This document shows positions 16,977 through 24,517 of a stretch of DNA of 64,000 nucleotides, piece after piece. The position numbers and the translations under genes were made by a program. Source of the DNA: Jiangellales bacterium. Lineage in GTDB: Bacteria; Actinomycetota; Actinomycetes; Jiangellales; Jiangellaceae. Below the pieces are notes generated by a model that made no database searches, was not told where the DNA came from, and was given only the letters and a program-made list of their open reading frames with translations. The stretch is from positions 927,066 through 991,065 of the forward strand of contig JAUJNY010000001.1 of assembly GCA_030447955.1 (NCBI GenBank), written 5' to 3'. Numbering within the stretch: position 1 is the first letter of the stretch; every line of letters begins with the position of its first letter.

Positions 16977-17509
16977 CGAAGAAGGTCCGCGAGATTCACC
17001 CGGCGCCGTGGGCGTGGGAGGGCCTTGAGCGCGACCCCGACTACTGGCTGCGCGTTGGGGCGGGGGTCGTCCTGCAGGGTGACCAGCTGAGTATCCAGGG
17101 GGTCGATCTACCGCCTTTGTGGTCTTGGTTCGACCAGACCCGCCCAGTGCCCGCCGACAAGGTGGCGCGGCTGTTCTGCCACTGCGGGACTGGGCCGCTT
17201 GGGCTCGTGTGGCGCGTCTGGCAGCCCGGACGAGAGACCGTCGCAAAGGTCACGTACCTGCAGCGGCGTACGAGTGGCCGCGGTGACCAGATGGTCGAGC
17301 TTTCTGCCGTGTTGCACCTCGAAGCCGAGGACTGTCGGCACGGCCCGCTGCTACTGCACCGCACTGGCCGGCTGAGAGTGCACTGCCGCAGCCATGACCT
17401 CACTTTGACCGGCGGGCAGATAGTCGGGGCGGTTGGCAGCAACGGCGGCTGGACCGACGCCACGCCGGACGTCCCTCCCAGCCCCCGCCGGCTTGTGCTC
17501 TATTCTTGA
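16973..17509 (+). CDS. E1 unknown protein with Cys/His pairs
   Basis: The protein has 178 residues and its start overlaps the integrase stop by 4 bp. Cys/His-rich spots RLFCHCGTGPLG, AEDCRHGPLL and VHCRSHDL suggest a bound zinc. Otherwise it looks like a beta-rich globular protein without membrane segments. In E2 the corresponding position (58940-59482) holds another Cys-rich protein (VCGSCQVAP, VECQCRC). The two are not obviously alignable but may do the same job. Co-transcription with the integrase suggests a role in integration, excision or its control. Function unknown. Confidence 0.75.
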   Translation: MTKKVREIHPAPWAWEGLERDPDYWLRVGAGVVLQGDQLSIQGVDLPPLWSWFDQTRPVPADKVARLFCHCGTGPLGLVWRVWQPGRETVAKVTYLQRRTSGRGDQMVELSAVLHLEAEDCRHGPLLLHRTGRLRVHCRSHDLTLTGGQIVGAVGSNGGWTDATPDVPPSPRRLVLYS

Positions 17510-17574
17510 AAGCACAAAGGCCGGGCTAACGCTCACACGGGACGGGCTCCGCAGACCATGAAAGGTCTGCGCCG
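17490..17574 (+). promoter_or_regulatory. Operon-boundary inverted repeats in E1
   Basis: One inverted repeat (TTGTGCT 17493-17499, AGCACAA 17511-17517) overlaps the end of the previous gene and encloses TATTCT, a possible -10 box. A second (GCAGACC 17551-17557, GGTCTGC 17564-17570) ends 4 bases before the next ATG, where a hairpin would mask the ribosome site or an operator would lie. E2 has an inverted repeat at the same boundary (59449-59478). Probable control point of the replication operon. Confidence 0.5.
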
Positions 17575-17910
17575 ATGCCTGCGCGAACCCCCGAGTCCCG
17601 CGTGCTGGTCGCCCGGATTGCCGCCCATGAACGCTGGGCGCGCGAGGCCGACCGCAGCGCCGCTACCGCCAAGGCCCGCCGCGCGCTGCTCGACCGCTTC
17701 GAGCGTGAGGTCGACCCCGACGGCACCCTTGACCCCGCCGAGCGGGCCGTACGAGCCGAGCACGCCCGCCGGGCGTTCTACTCCCGGCTGAGCCTTCGAG
17801 CCGCCCAAGCGCGCAGCAAGTCCCGCGCCGCGCGGCAGATCGCCGACGACCTCGACCGCATCGCCGTGGCGGCCGACGCCGACCTGGCCGGCGAAGGCGA
17901 CGCCGCGTGA
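17575..17910 (+). CDS. Conserved helical protein, first gene of E1 replication operon
   Basis: The protein has 111 residues, is highly charged and predicted all-helical. It is clearly homologous to the E2 gene at 59543: both share AHEx(W), ARRALLDRFEREVDPD-like and DDLDRIA segments along the whole length. Similar small proteins are widespread in actinobacterial integrative elements, always without assigned function. The sequence is rich in Arg and Ala and may bind nucleic acid or another element protein. It opens the operon that ends with the helicase, and its stop overlaps the next GTG by 4 bp. Confidence 0.85.
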   Translation: MPARTPESRVLVARIAAHERWAREADRSAATAKARRALLDRFEREVDPDGTLDPAERAVRAEHARRAFYSRLSLRAAQARSKSRAARQIADDLDRIAVAADADLAGEGDAA

Positions 17911-18293
17911 GCCCGCCGGGGAAGCGAAGCGGCCCCCCCCGCCAGGAAAGGGCCGCCGCCACTGCCGCCGCCAAGATGTTCGGCTCGTCCACGATACCGC
18001 CCAGCGACCACGACGGCCCTCAGGCGCGCACGGCCCCGGTAGCACGTGACCGGGTGCTGTTCCTGCTGGCGGTTCCGCCGGAGCGCGCTCCGTCCGACGT
18101 GCGGGAGGGCATCGCTCGGCGGAACCTCACGGCGACCACCGGCAGCTGCCCGTGCGGTGCACGTCTGGCGCTGCCCAACCGAGCCCAGCGGCGTCGCGCC
18201 GTACGCGCTCGGCGGGTGCTGCACATCGCGGTCGAGCATGAGCCGGGCTGCCCTGCCAGCAGCGAGACGCTGCTGCGGCGGTGGTCGCGGTGA
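17907..18293 (+). CDS. E1 small protein with Cys pair, unknown
   Basis: The protein has 128 residues with a GTG start overlapping the previous stop (GTGA). The N-terminal ~45 residues are disordered-looking and basic. The C-terminal part has SCPCGARLALPNRAQRR and EHEPGCPAS, a CxC...H...C arrangement that could bind zinc. Its position between the conserved 111-residue protein and the DUF2742-like gene suggests a role in replication or regulation of the element. I do not recognise the family. Confidence 0.75.
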   Translation: MSPPGKRSGPPRQERAAATAAAKMFGSSTIPPSDHDGPQARTAPVARDRVLFLLAVPPERAPSDVREGIARRNLTATTGSCPCGARLALPNRAQRRRAVRARRVLHIAVEHEPGCPASSETLLRRWSR

Positions 18294-18727
18294 GCGGCGC
18301 CGTGCCATCGCTGCTGCCGGCCGACGACCCGGTGCTGGTGTTCGTACAGCCGATGCTGGACGCTGCTCGGCGGCTGGGGCGGACGCCAACGCTCGGCCCA
18401 GCCGACTGGGCCGCGCTCCCCGCGCACAACCCGCGGAAGCTGGCCGCGGTCGCACGTGCCGCCCTCGCATGGCACTACGAAGGCACCGTCGAGGCTCTCA
18501 CGGCGCGCCTGTCCGCTGAGCTGGCCGAGGCTGACGTGCTCGCCCGCTATCGGATCCGGGCTGCCGGGCTGGATGTGCACGCTGCACTGACCGCGCCGCG
18601 GGAGTACGACCAGCTTGATGAGCACATCGAGCGTCGGCTGGGACCGCCGCCGAGCTTGTTGCGGGCCGCAACCGACGTATCGGACGCGGAGCTGAGACGG
18701 CGCCGGGCGGAAGCGGTGACGCCATGA
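18290..18727 (+). CDS. E1 DUF2742-like protein
   Basis: The protein has 145 residues. The segment VFVQPMLDAARRLGRTPTLG followed by ADWAALPAHNPRKLAAVARA resembles DUF2742, a domain found in mycobacterial phiRv-type elements and related prophages next to the replication gene. Function is unknown even in the family. The GTG start overlaps the previous stop and its own stop overlaps the helicase ATG, so translation is probably coupled. The family match is from memory of the pattern and not from a search. Confidence 0.65.
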   Translation: MSGAVPSLLPADDPVLVFVQPMLDAARRLGRTPTLGPADWAALPAHNPRKLAAVARAALAWHYEGTVEALTARLSAELAEADVLARYRIRAAGLDVHAALTAPREYDQLDEHIERRLGPPPSLLRAATDVSDAELRRRRAEAVTP

Positions 18728-20169
18728 GCAACGTGTCCAACATGCTCGGCTGGCTTGGCGGGGACGACCTGCCGGATGAGGACGATGTCCACGACGAGCA
18801 GGTGGGCGACGACTGGGACGACGACCTGCGCGAAGGCGCGCACCGCGGCCAGCTGCGCATGGCGTACCGGCTGGTCAACAGCCGCTATCGCACCCGCCTG
18901 CTGCACGTCCACGGGATCGGGTGGCACCGCTGGGACGGCAAGCGGTGGGCGTACGACGACCAGGGCCACGCCGTACGGGCAGTACGGCATGTGCTTCGTC
19001 GGGCGCTGGAGACCACGCTGGACCTCGACACGGACGCGGCGAACGCCCTGCGCCGCGACGTGGACAATTGCAGTTCGGCGACCGGCACCCGCGGCGTGCT
19101 CACGCTGGCGGCCACGATGGCTCCGTTCGCGGCCACCGTCGCCGAGCTGGACTCCGATCCGTACCTGCTGAACACGGCCAGCGGCACCCTCGACCTGCGC
19201 ACGATGCAGGTACGCGGCCACGATCCCGGCGACCGGATCACCAAGGTGACCACCGCGGCGTACATGCCGGATGCCGACTCAGGCCCGTGGTCCGCGTTCC
19301 TCGACCGGGTGCTGCCTGACCCCGAGGTCCGCGGGTTCCTGCAGCGGCTGGCCGGCGTCGCGCTGCTTGGCCGGGTCGTCGAGCACGTGCTGGGCATCCT
19401 CACCGGCACTGGCGCCAACGGGAAGGGCGTCTTCACCCGGTCTGTCGAGCACGCCCTCGGTGACTACGCGGGGACCGCTGAGGCGGACCTGTTCATGCAC
19501 CGGGAAGGGGCGCATCCCACCGGCGAGTTCGATTTGCTCGGGCGCCGCTGGGTGACTGTCTCCGAGAGCGACCAGGGCCGTCGGCTGGCCGAGGCCACCA
19601 TGAAGCGACTCACCGGCGGCGACCCGGTGAAGGCGCGCAGGATGCGCCAGGACTTCGTACAGTTCCAGCCCTCACATACCGCGGTGCTGGTCACCAACCA
19701 CCTGCCCGCCGTCCGGGGCGATGACCCTGCCATCTGGCGGCGCATCCGCGTCGTCCCCTTCAACGTGGTGATCCCCGAGGCCGAACGCGACCGGCACCTC
19801 GACGAGCGGCTGCAGTTGCAGGCCGAGGCCGTGCTGGCGTGGGCGGTGTCCGGCTACTGCGACTACGCCGCCCGCGGCGACCTTGGAGAGCCCGAGGCGG
19901 TCGTGGTGGCCACGGACGCCTACCGGCTCGACTCCGACCCGGTGGCCCGGTTCATCGACGACCAGTGCATCCCCACCCCGCACGGCCACGTCAACGCCGG
20001 CGAGCTGTACGCCCGCTGGCAGCGGTGGGCCGCCCAGGACGGGATAGCCGAGATGAGCGCCCGTGCGTTCGGCCAGGCCCTCGAGCGCAAGGGCTACCCC
20101 GCAGACAAAGGCGCCCAAGGGGTGCGGATACGCCGTGGCCTTCTGCTCGCAGACGACCCCGAGGAGTGA
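18724..20169 (+). CDS. P4-family primase/SF3 helicase
   Basis: The protein has 481 residues. The first ~190 residues correspond to the D5-type N-terminal region. The SF3 helicase core follows: Walker A GILTGTGANGKGVFTRS (about 223), Walker B region RRWVTVSESDQGRR, then KARRMRQDF and the sensor-type AVLVTNHLPAVRGDD. A winged-helix-like tail (SARAFGQALERKGYPA) closes it. Such proteins load on an origin and unwind DNA during element replication. There is no separate primase zinc domain, so primase activity is uncertain. It is the last gene of the operon. Confidence 0.92.
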   Translation: MSNVSNMLGWLGGDDLPDEDDVHDEQVGDDWDDDLREGAHRGQLRMAYRLVNSRYRTRLLHVHGIGWHRWDGKRWAYDDQGHAVRAVRHVLRRALETTLDLDTDAANALRRDVDNCSSATGTRGVLTLAATMAPFAATVAELDSDPYLLNTASGTLDLRTMQVRGHDPGDRITKVTTAAYMPDADSGPWSAFLDRVLPDPEVRGFLQRLAGVALLGRVVEHVLGILTGTGANGKGVFTRSVEHALGDYAGTAEADLFMHREGAHPTGEFDLLGRRWVTVSESDQGRRLAEATMKRLTGGDPVKARRMRQDFVQFQPSHTAVLVTNHLPAVRGDDPAIWRRIRVVPFNVVIPEAERDRHLDERLQLQAEAVLAWAVSGYCDYAARGDLGEPEAVVVATDAYRLDSDPVARFIDDQCIPTPHGHVNAGELYARWQRWAAQDGIAEMSARAFGQALERKGYPADKGAQGVRIRRGLLLADDPEE

Positions 20170-20174
20170 CCGAC

Positions 20175-20555
20175 ATGGTGATTGGTGGCGCAAGTGGCGC
20201 AACTACCTGTTCCCCTTCACGCACGCGCACACAATCAGGGGAACCAGGAGATGCGCCACTCACGCCACCTGGCCCCGGTGTGACCGCCGATCTTGTCCAC
20301 GCCGCCGGCTGCACCGCCCGGCCGAGCAGGTCACGCGAGGAGCCTCACCTGCTGACCGTCCGCAACGTGAAGACCGGCGTGACGACGACCAGCTGCACGA
20401 CATGCGGTCGCCAGGGGACGTGGATCCGGAGCACCAATCTCCACTGCGGTTTCCCACCGAAGGAACAGGGGGGTGGCCCTGGCCTGCTCCGTGCGCCAGG
20501 GCCACCCGTCCGGCACTCTGCCACGCCGGCCCCTGACGAGGCCAGCGGCCGGTGA
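20175..20555 (+). CDS. Possible small Cys-containing E1 protein
   Basis: The frame gives 126 residues from ATG 20175, or 91 from GTG 20280. The believable part is HLLTVRNVKTGVTTTSCTTC (about residues 58-77), followed by GRQGTW and NLHCGF: a CxxC plus later Cys that could form a zinc site. The N-terminal and C-terminal stretches are low complexity. There is no good Shine-Dalgarno sequence for the first ATG. It might be a small zinc protein of the kind common in phage elements, or a chance frame. Confidence 0.4.
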   Translation: MVIGGASGATTCSPSRTRTQSGEPGDAPLTPPGPGVTADLVHAAGCTARPSRSREEPHLLTVRNVKTGVTTTSCTTCGRQGTWIRSTNLHCGFPPKEQGGGPGLLRAPGPPVRHSATPAPDEASGR

Positions 20556-20756
20556 GCTGACGCCACTGTCGACCTGCCCACGGACCGGCCTCGACCGGCA
20601 GCGCCAGCGATCGCAGCAGCGACTCCAACGTCTTGCGGTGCGCGGGCCTCCGCCGAGCATCAGGTGGGGCACCGGCTGTCCCTTCGACCCCTCCACTGTT
20701 AGCGGCGCTTTGGCCGGCGCAGCGGCACGTAGGGGAGGGGGCCATCAGCATCTCTA

Positions 20757-20801
20757 CCAGGGATGCTTTTTCCAGACCCGCATCCGGCTGCGCGCACACC
20801 G
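20757..20801 (+). promoter_or_regulatory. Block conserved between E1 and E2, candidate packaging site
   Basis: The block reads CCAGGGATGCTTTTTCCAG, then ACCC, a variable stretch, then CGCGCACACCG. It aligns with 63700-63746 in E2, sharing TTTTTCCAGACC and CGCGCACACCG at nearly equal spacing. No clear gene covers it here. It lies 33 bp ahead of the P27 small terminase, where phage cos or pac sites usually sit, so a packaging signal is the leading idea. A shared promoter or an RNA element is also possible. Confidence 0.5.
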
Positions 20802-20833
20802 ACGAGAGCTGAAACGAACGAGAGGGCTTGACC

Positions 20834-21178
20834 GTGACAACCAAGCAGACCAGCCCACGGGCTCCGCGCGACCTGAAGACCTCCGGCGCCCGCCTATGGC
20901 GCTCCGTGGTGGACCGCTACGAGCTCGAAGAACACGAGTCGGCGCTGCTGCACCAGGCAGCGCGCACCGTGGACCTCCTCGACGCGCTGCAGGCGGCGCT
21001 GGACGCCGACGGGCCGCTGGTGGACGGGCGAGCGCACCCGGCCGCGGTCGAGTCGCGCCAGCAGCGCATCGCGCTGGCCCGGCTGCTGGCGGCGCTGCGA
21101 CTGCCGGACGAGGACCAGCACGACCGCCGCCCGCAGCGCCGGGTCGGCGCCCGCGGGGTCTACGGGGTGGTGGCGTGA
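20834..21178 (+). CDS. P27-family phage terminase small subunit
   Basis: The protein has 114 residues. The pattern PRDLKTSGARLWRSVVDRYE followed by HESALLHQAARTVDLLDALQ and the closing block ARLLAALRLPDE matches P27-type small terminases. These recognise packaging sites and recruit the large subunit. GTG 20834 has GAGAGGG about 8 bp upstream; the TTG at 20828 is less likely. No large subunit is recognisable in the element. In satellites a lone small terminase redirects the helper's packaging motor to satellite DNA, which is the likely role here. Confidence 0.85.
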   Translation: MTTKQTSPRAPRDLKTSGARLWRSVVDRYELEEHESALLHQAARTVDLLDALQAALDADGPLVDGRAHPAAVESRQQRIALARLLAALRLPDEDQHDRRPQRRVGARGVYGVVA

Positions 21179-21450
21179 GGCGCCGCAGCGACGACGCCGG
21201 CTTCCTCACCCGCAGCGAGGAGGAGTGGGCGAGTCTGTTGCCTCGCCGCTTCGTGCATTCGGTGCCGCAGCTGCTGGCCCTGGCCGGGTCCGTGCTGGCG
21301 AAGGCCGGGCAGTTGCGCCCGGATGAGGTGGAGCGGCTGCGCGACGTCGCCAGGTGCGACGAGCAGCACCCCCGAATCGAGCCGGACGTCGCCGCGCTGC
21401 TGCTCGAGGAGCACTGGACGGCGGGCGGCGGGACCGAGCCGCCGGGATGA
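21175..21450 (+). CDS. E1 small protein between terminase and HTH gene
   Basis: The protein has 91 residues with a GTG start overlapping the terminase stop by 4 bp. It is predicted helical, with RSEEEWASLLPRRFVHSVPQ and GQLRPDEVERLRDVARCDEQ. No motif is recognised. Strict coupling within the terminase-protease operon suggests a packaging or head-assembly accessory role. Its own stop overlaps the next ATG. Confidence 0.7.
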   Translation: MRRRSDDAGFLTRSEEEWASLLPRRFVHSVPQLLALAGSVLAKAGQLRPDEVERLRDVARCDEQHPRIEPDVAALLLEEHWTAGGGTEPPG

Positions 21451-21875
21451 CCGGGGATCGGGAGCTCGAGGAGCTGGCGGCGTTCTTGGCGCACGCCATC
21501 GTCCGTCACGTCGAGGTGTGGAAGCGCAACGGGCAGGCGCCACCGGCTCTGGCTGTTCCGCTGGCGGGGTGGCTGGTGGCGGCACGGCACGGCACCGAGC
21601 GGAAGCCGCTGGACCGGCGAGCCGGGAGCGGCGACGGTGGAGGCATGGCACCCGAGACTCCGCTGCTGCTGACCACCCGCCAGGTCGCGCGGCTGCTGCA
21701 GGTCAGCGAGCGCACCGTCCGCACGATGCTGGCCGATGGCCGGCTGCAAGCCGTGAAGCTCGGCACCGCCACCCGCATCCCCCGGGGCGAGGTCGAGAAA
21801 CTAGCTTTGCCCTCCTGCTCGGCCTCGCCCCGGTTCATCGATCACGTCGACGTCAAGGGCGACAGCGCCGCATGA
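21447..21875 (+). CDS. E1 helix-turn-helix (excisionase/AlpA-like) protein
   Basis: The protein has 142 residues. Residues 70-118 form a MerR-like helix-turn-helix of the excisionase type: LLTTRQVARLLQVSERTVR, then MLADGRLQAVKLGTATRIPR. The N-terminal ~60 residues are a separate helical segment (EELAAFLAHAIVRHVEVWK). It may act as a recombination directionality factor or as a regulator of the late operon. Alternatively the two parts could be separate proteins, as an internal GTG/ATG near 21645 (MAPETPLLLTT) would express the HTH alone. Confidence 0.8.
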   Translation: MTGDRELEELAAFLAHAIVRHVEVWKRNGQAPPALAVPLAGWLVAARHGTERKPLDRRAGSGDGGGMAPETPLLLTTRQVARLLQVSERTVRTMLADGRLQAVKLGTATRIPRGEVEKLALPSCSASPRFIDHVDVKGDSAA

Positions 21876-22477
21876 GCGCCGGCCGCGGTGTGAAATCGCT
21901 GCTCGCCAGCGTCGAGACCTCCGACGCCGGCGGTTTCACCGCCATCGCCAGCACCCCCACCCTGGACCGCGACGGTGAGGTGCTGGCCTCCGGGTGCTTC
22001 GTCCCGTTGCCGCCGTCCGTTCCGGTGCACGTCGCCCACAACCTGTCCGCCGGCAATGTGATCGGCCGCGCCATGCCGTTCTACGTGGGCTCTGCGCTGC
22101 ACATCGACGCCACCCTGGCATCCACTGCCGACGCCCAACTGGTGCGGACGAAGCTCGCCGAAGGCGTGCTCGACGCGATCTCCGTGGTGTTCCGCGGCTT
22201 GGAGTGGGAGCAGCTGGGTGGGACACGCACCTGCGTTCGGGCTGAGCTGCTCGCCGCCGACGTGGTGTCCATCCCCAGCCAACCGGAAGCGCGCGTCCTG
22301 AGCGTGCGTGGCTACCAGCCGGCACCGAAGGTCACCGTCGCCCAAGCCAAGGCCGCCATCGCCCGCGCCCGCCTAGCGATGGTCGAACACGACCTGGCCG
22401 AAGCTAAGCGCATCCTCGCCACCTATCCCGAGCGCAGCGCACGCCGCCGCGTCGCCGCGGTGCTCCGCCAACTCTGA
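21872..22477 (+). CDS. HK97-type prohead protease
   Basis: The protein has 201 residues. The fold signature is visible: FTAIASTPTLDRDGEVLASG at the start, VHVAHNLSAGNVIGRA with the catalytic His, and EGVLDAISVVFRGLEW with the catalytic Ser. VRAELLAADVVSIPSQPEAR then matches the conserved end of the domain. Such proteases mature phage capsids by cleaving scaffold and capsid N-termini. No capsid gene follows, which is unusual. In a satellite it might act on helper capsids to change their assembly. Its start overlaps the HTH gene by 4 bp. Confidence 0.85.
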   Translation: MSAGRGVKSLLASVETSDAGGFTAIASTPTLDRDGEVLASGCFVPLPPSVPVHVAHNLSAGNVIGRAMPFYVGSALHIDATLASTADAQLVRTKLAEGVLDAISVVFRGLEWEQLGGTRTCVRAELLAADVVSIPSQPEARVLSVRGYQPAPKVTVAQAKAAIARARLAMVEHDLAEAKRILATYPERSARRRVAAVLRQL

Positions 22478-22496
22478 GACTGAGAGAGAGAGCCCA

Positions 22497-23039
22497 ATGC
22501 CAGCGCGCCAACGAAAGCCCGACGCCCAAGCCCAGGCGCACGGCTTTCACACCATTGAGCCATCCGAGCCCGCCGAAGGTCCCGGCACCGTTGAGCCGGT
22601 ACGCGCGCGGGCAGTCACCGGACGCGGGGAACCAGTGCAGCCACCGCAGGCCAGCCCGCCAGCCCACCCCCGGCGTCCTGCCCACGAGGCCCGCGTCTTT
22701 CAGCCGTCGACGTTCGCCACCCGGTACGCCGAGCGCGCCGCCCGCGGGGAAACCGGCCAGCAGCCGCAACGGCTCGCATCGCTCGGTGTCGTCTCAACCT
22801 GGTTGGACGGGTTCGGCTCCCGCCGCAAGGGCCAGATGGCAAACATCGAGTACCTCTACGACGTCGACCACCCGGCGAACCGTTACCGGCGCATCGTCCC
22901 CAACGGCACCCTCGAACCGCTCACCACAGCCGCCGACGACCCGCCACCGGAACCGCTCGGCATCCTCGCGCCCCACGGCATCGCCAGCGGCTACTGGCCG
23001 ACCCCCACCACCCCGGACACCCGGACACCCGTCGCCTAA
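22497..23039 (+). CDS. E1 unknown protein after protease
   Basis: The protein has 180 residues with a GAGAGAGAG stretch just upstream of the ATG. The first ~80 residues are Pro/Ala/Gln-rich and probably disordered. The rest (TWLDGFGSRRKGQMANIEYL, DVDHPANRYRRIVPNGTL) looks folded. It occupies the place where a major capsid gene would be expected after the protease, yet it is too short and shows no capsid features. It may be a scaffold or size-determination factor; this is inference from position only. Confidence 0.65.
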   Translation: MPARQRKPDAQAQAHGFHTIEPSEPAEGPGTVEPVRARAVTGRGEPVQPPQASPPAHPRRPAHEARVFQPSTFATRYAERAARGETGQQPQRLASLGVVSTWLDGFGSRRKGQMANIEYLYDVDHPANRYRRIVPNGTLEPLTTAADDPPPEPLGILAPHGIASGYWPTPTTPDTRTPVA

Positions 23040-23041
23040 AA

Positions 23042-23087
23042 CCTCCGGGGACCGCGCTGACCTCACCAGCAGCGCGGCCCCCGGAGG
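23042..23087. terminator. Strong bidirectional hairpin terminator
   Basis: CCTCCGGGG-A-CCGCGCTG pairs with CAGCGCGG-CCCCCGGAGG across a 9-base loop. It separates the convergent late operon (ends 23039) and nuclease gene (ends 23102). There is no T-run, as is common in actinobacteria. Confidence 0.8.
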
Positions 23088-23101
23088 GCGGTGCCGTGCG
23101 C

Positions 23102-24511
23102 TCAGACTGGAGCCGTCTCTGCCCTTTCTGGCGTCGCCTCGGTTGGAGCGGTGCTCGCAGAACTTCCAGGCTGCTGCTGGGTTCCGTCTTGCGAAGACAG
23201 CGAGGTTGAGACGAGCGGCGGTGGGACTGGCTCTTCCTCTACCGCCGTTTCGTCGCGCATCTTGGGAGGGGCGGCAGACCACGCCCGCAGGTGCTGGAGC
23301 ACGTCGGCGTAGAACGCGTCGGTCGCATCGAGCACGGAGCCGATGAAGCTGCCGCGGCCTGACCCCCGCTTGGCCCCTGTGGGCTGGCTGAGGGCGACGC
23401 GGAAGCTCCGCGGCTCCTTCTTCGGATCAGGAAGCAGCAACAAGGGCTGTTCCTTGATGGCTTGCAGCAGCTCTGCGGTCCCCGGGCCGCGCTGATGGGC
23501 GATGAACGCCTCGACGCGAGTGGAGTCGGGCGCGGACCGGAGTTGGCGGACCAGCCAGTTCACTCGTGTTTTTGGTTGCCCGGTGTGGGGAGCGTCGAGG
23601 TCCACATGGCAGGTCACCTGCCCCGCGCGCAAATCGGCGGTGATCACCATCGGCCCCACGGTGTTGGGGATCCGGATGGCTCCGCTGAGTTGACCCCGCT
23701 CGGCCAGGGAGGACGTCAGTGCCTGCGTCCGCAACGACGGGTCGGCCACCTCCCGGCGGGACAGGCTCACCGTCACATCGGTGCCGAGTTGACGGCCCAG
23801 CCGCAGGCTCGCGTAACGGAGGAGCGCGTCGAACTTCGCGGCTACTTCGGCGGCGGTCTTGTCGGTAGCGCGCAGCGTCCCCTGGGCGACGGCCTGACGT
23901 ACCGGAACCCAGCTCTGGCCCATGTCGTCGAACTCCAGCGCGCCGGAGCGGGGATGCTCCAGATAGCGGATCAACTCGCCGAGGATCCACGCCTGGTCCG
24001 GGTCAGCTACCCCCCGATGCTCCTTCTGCATGACCGCCTCGGTGAGCACCTGGCTCCACGACAGGTGATGCAAGCTGACCTTCTTCAGCCTCTTCTTGTC
24101 GACCTTCGTGGGGTGCTGCCCCGGGGCGGGCGGTATCTCGTTGGAGATGGTGATCAGCGCGTCGAAGCCTTGCTCGCGGGCCACGTCGAGATAGGACTCC
24201 AGCTGGTCGGCTTGCAGGGTGTTCGTGCCCGTCTTCGTCTCCACCAGCGCCGTCCACGACTTCTTCCGGCCTCTAGAGCGCACCAAGCCGTCAGGGAAGA
24301 TCTTGCGCTCGCCCAACTGGAAGGGCACCTCCACGTACGTCTCCAGCGCCCCGGCGGGCGCCCCCAGCGGCTGACACAGCGCCCGGCCAAACTCACGCAC
24401 CGACATCATGACGGCGAGGAGTGCAGATGTGGCCCGCCGCTCCTGCTCATCGGCCCCACTGATGCCGCTGGTGGGGATAAGGCGGGCCTGGTGCCATGTC
24501 TCTTCGGTCAT
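23102..24511 (-). CDS. Putative PD-(D/E)XK nuclease, E1 cargo
   Basis: The protein has 469 residues. Near the N-terminus, YVEVPFQLGERKIFPDGLV and SWTALVETKTG give Asp74, Glu91 and Lys93 in the PD-(D/E)XK arrangement of restriction-type nucleases. The large C-terminal part (about 160-440) is of unknown fold, and the last 45 residues are disordered. I know similar uncharacterised proteins in actinobacterial genomes, sometimes labelled stress-response proteins, with no proven function. Its place in the cargo zone, behind a terminator and opposite the structural genes, makes an anti-phage role plausible. It is coupled to the small gene 6 bp upstream. Confidence 0.75.
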   Translation of the reverse strand: MTEETWHQARLIPTSGISGADEQERRATSALLAVMMSVREFGRALCQPLGAPAGALETYVEVPFQLGERKIFPDGLVRSRGRKKSWTALVETKTGTNTLQADQLESYLDVAREQGFDALITISNEIPPAPGQHPTKVDKKRLKKVSLHHLSWSQVLTEAVMQKEHRGVADPDQAWILGELIRYLEHPRSGALEFDDMGQSWVPVRQAVAQGTLRATDKTAAEVAAKFDALLRYASLRLGRQLGTDVTVSLSRREVADPSLRTQALTSSLAERGQLSGAIRIPNTVGPMVITADLRAGQVTCHVDLDAPHTGQPKTRVNWLVRQLRSAPDSTRVEAFIAHQRGPGTAELLQAIKEQPLLLLPDPKKEPRSFRVALSQPTGAKRGSGRGSFIGSVLDATDAFYADVLQHLRAWSAAPPKMRDETAVEEEPVPPPLVSTSLSSQDGTQQQPGSSASTAPTEATPERAETAPV

Positions 24512-24517
24512 GCCGGG

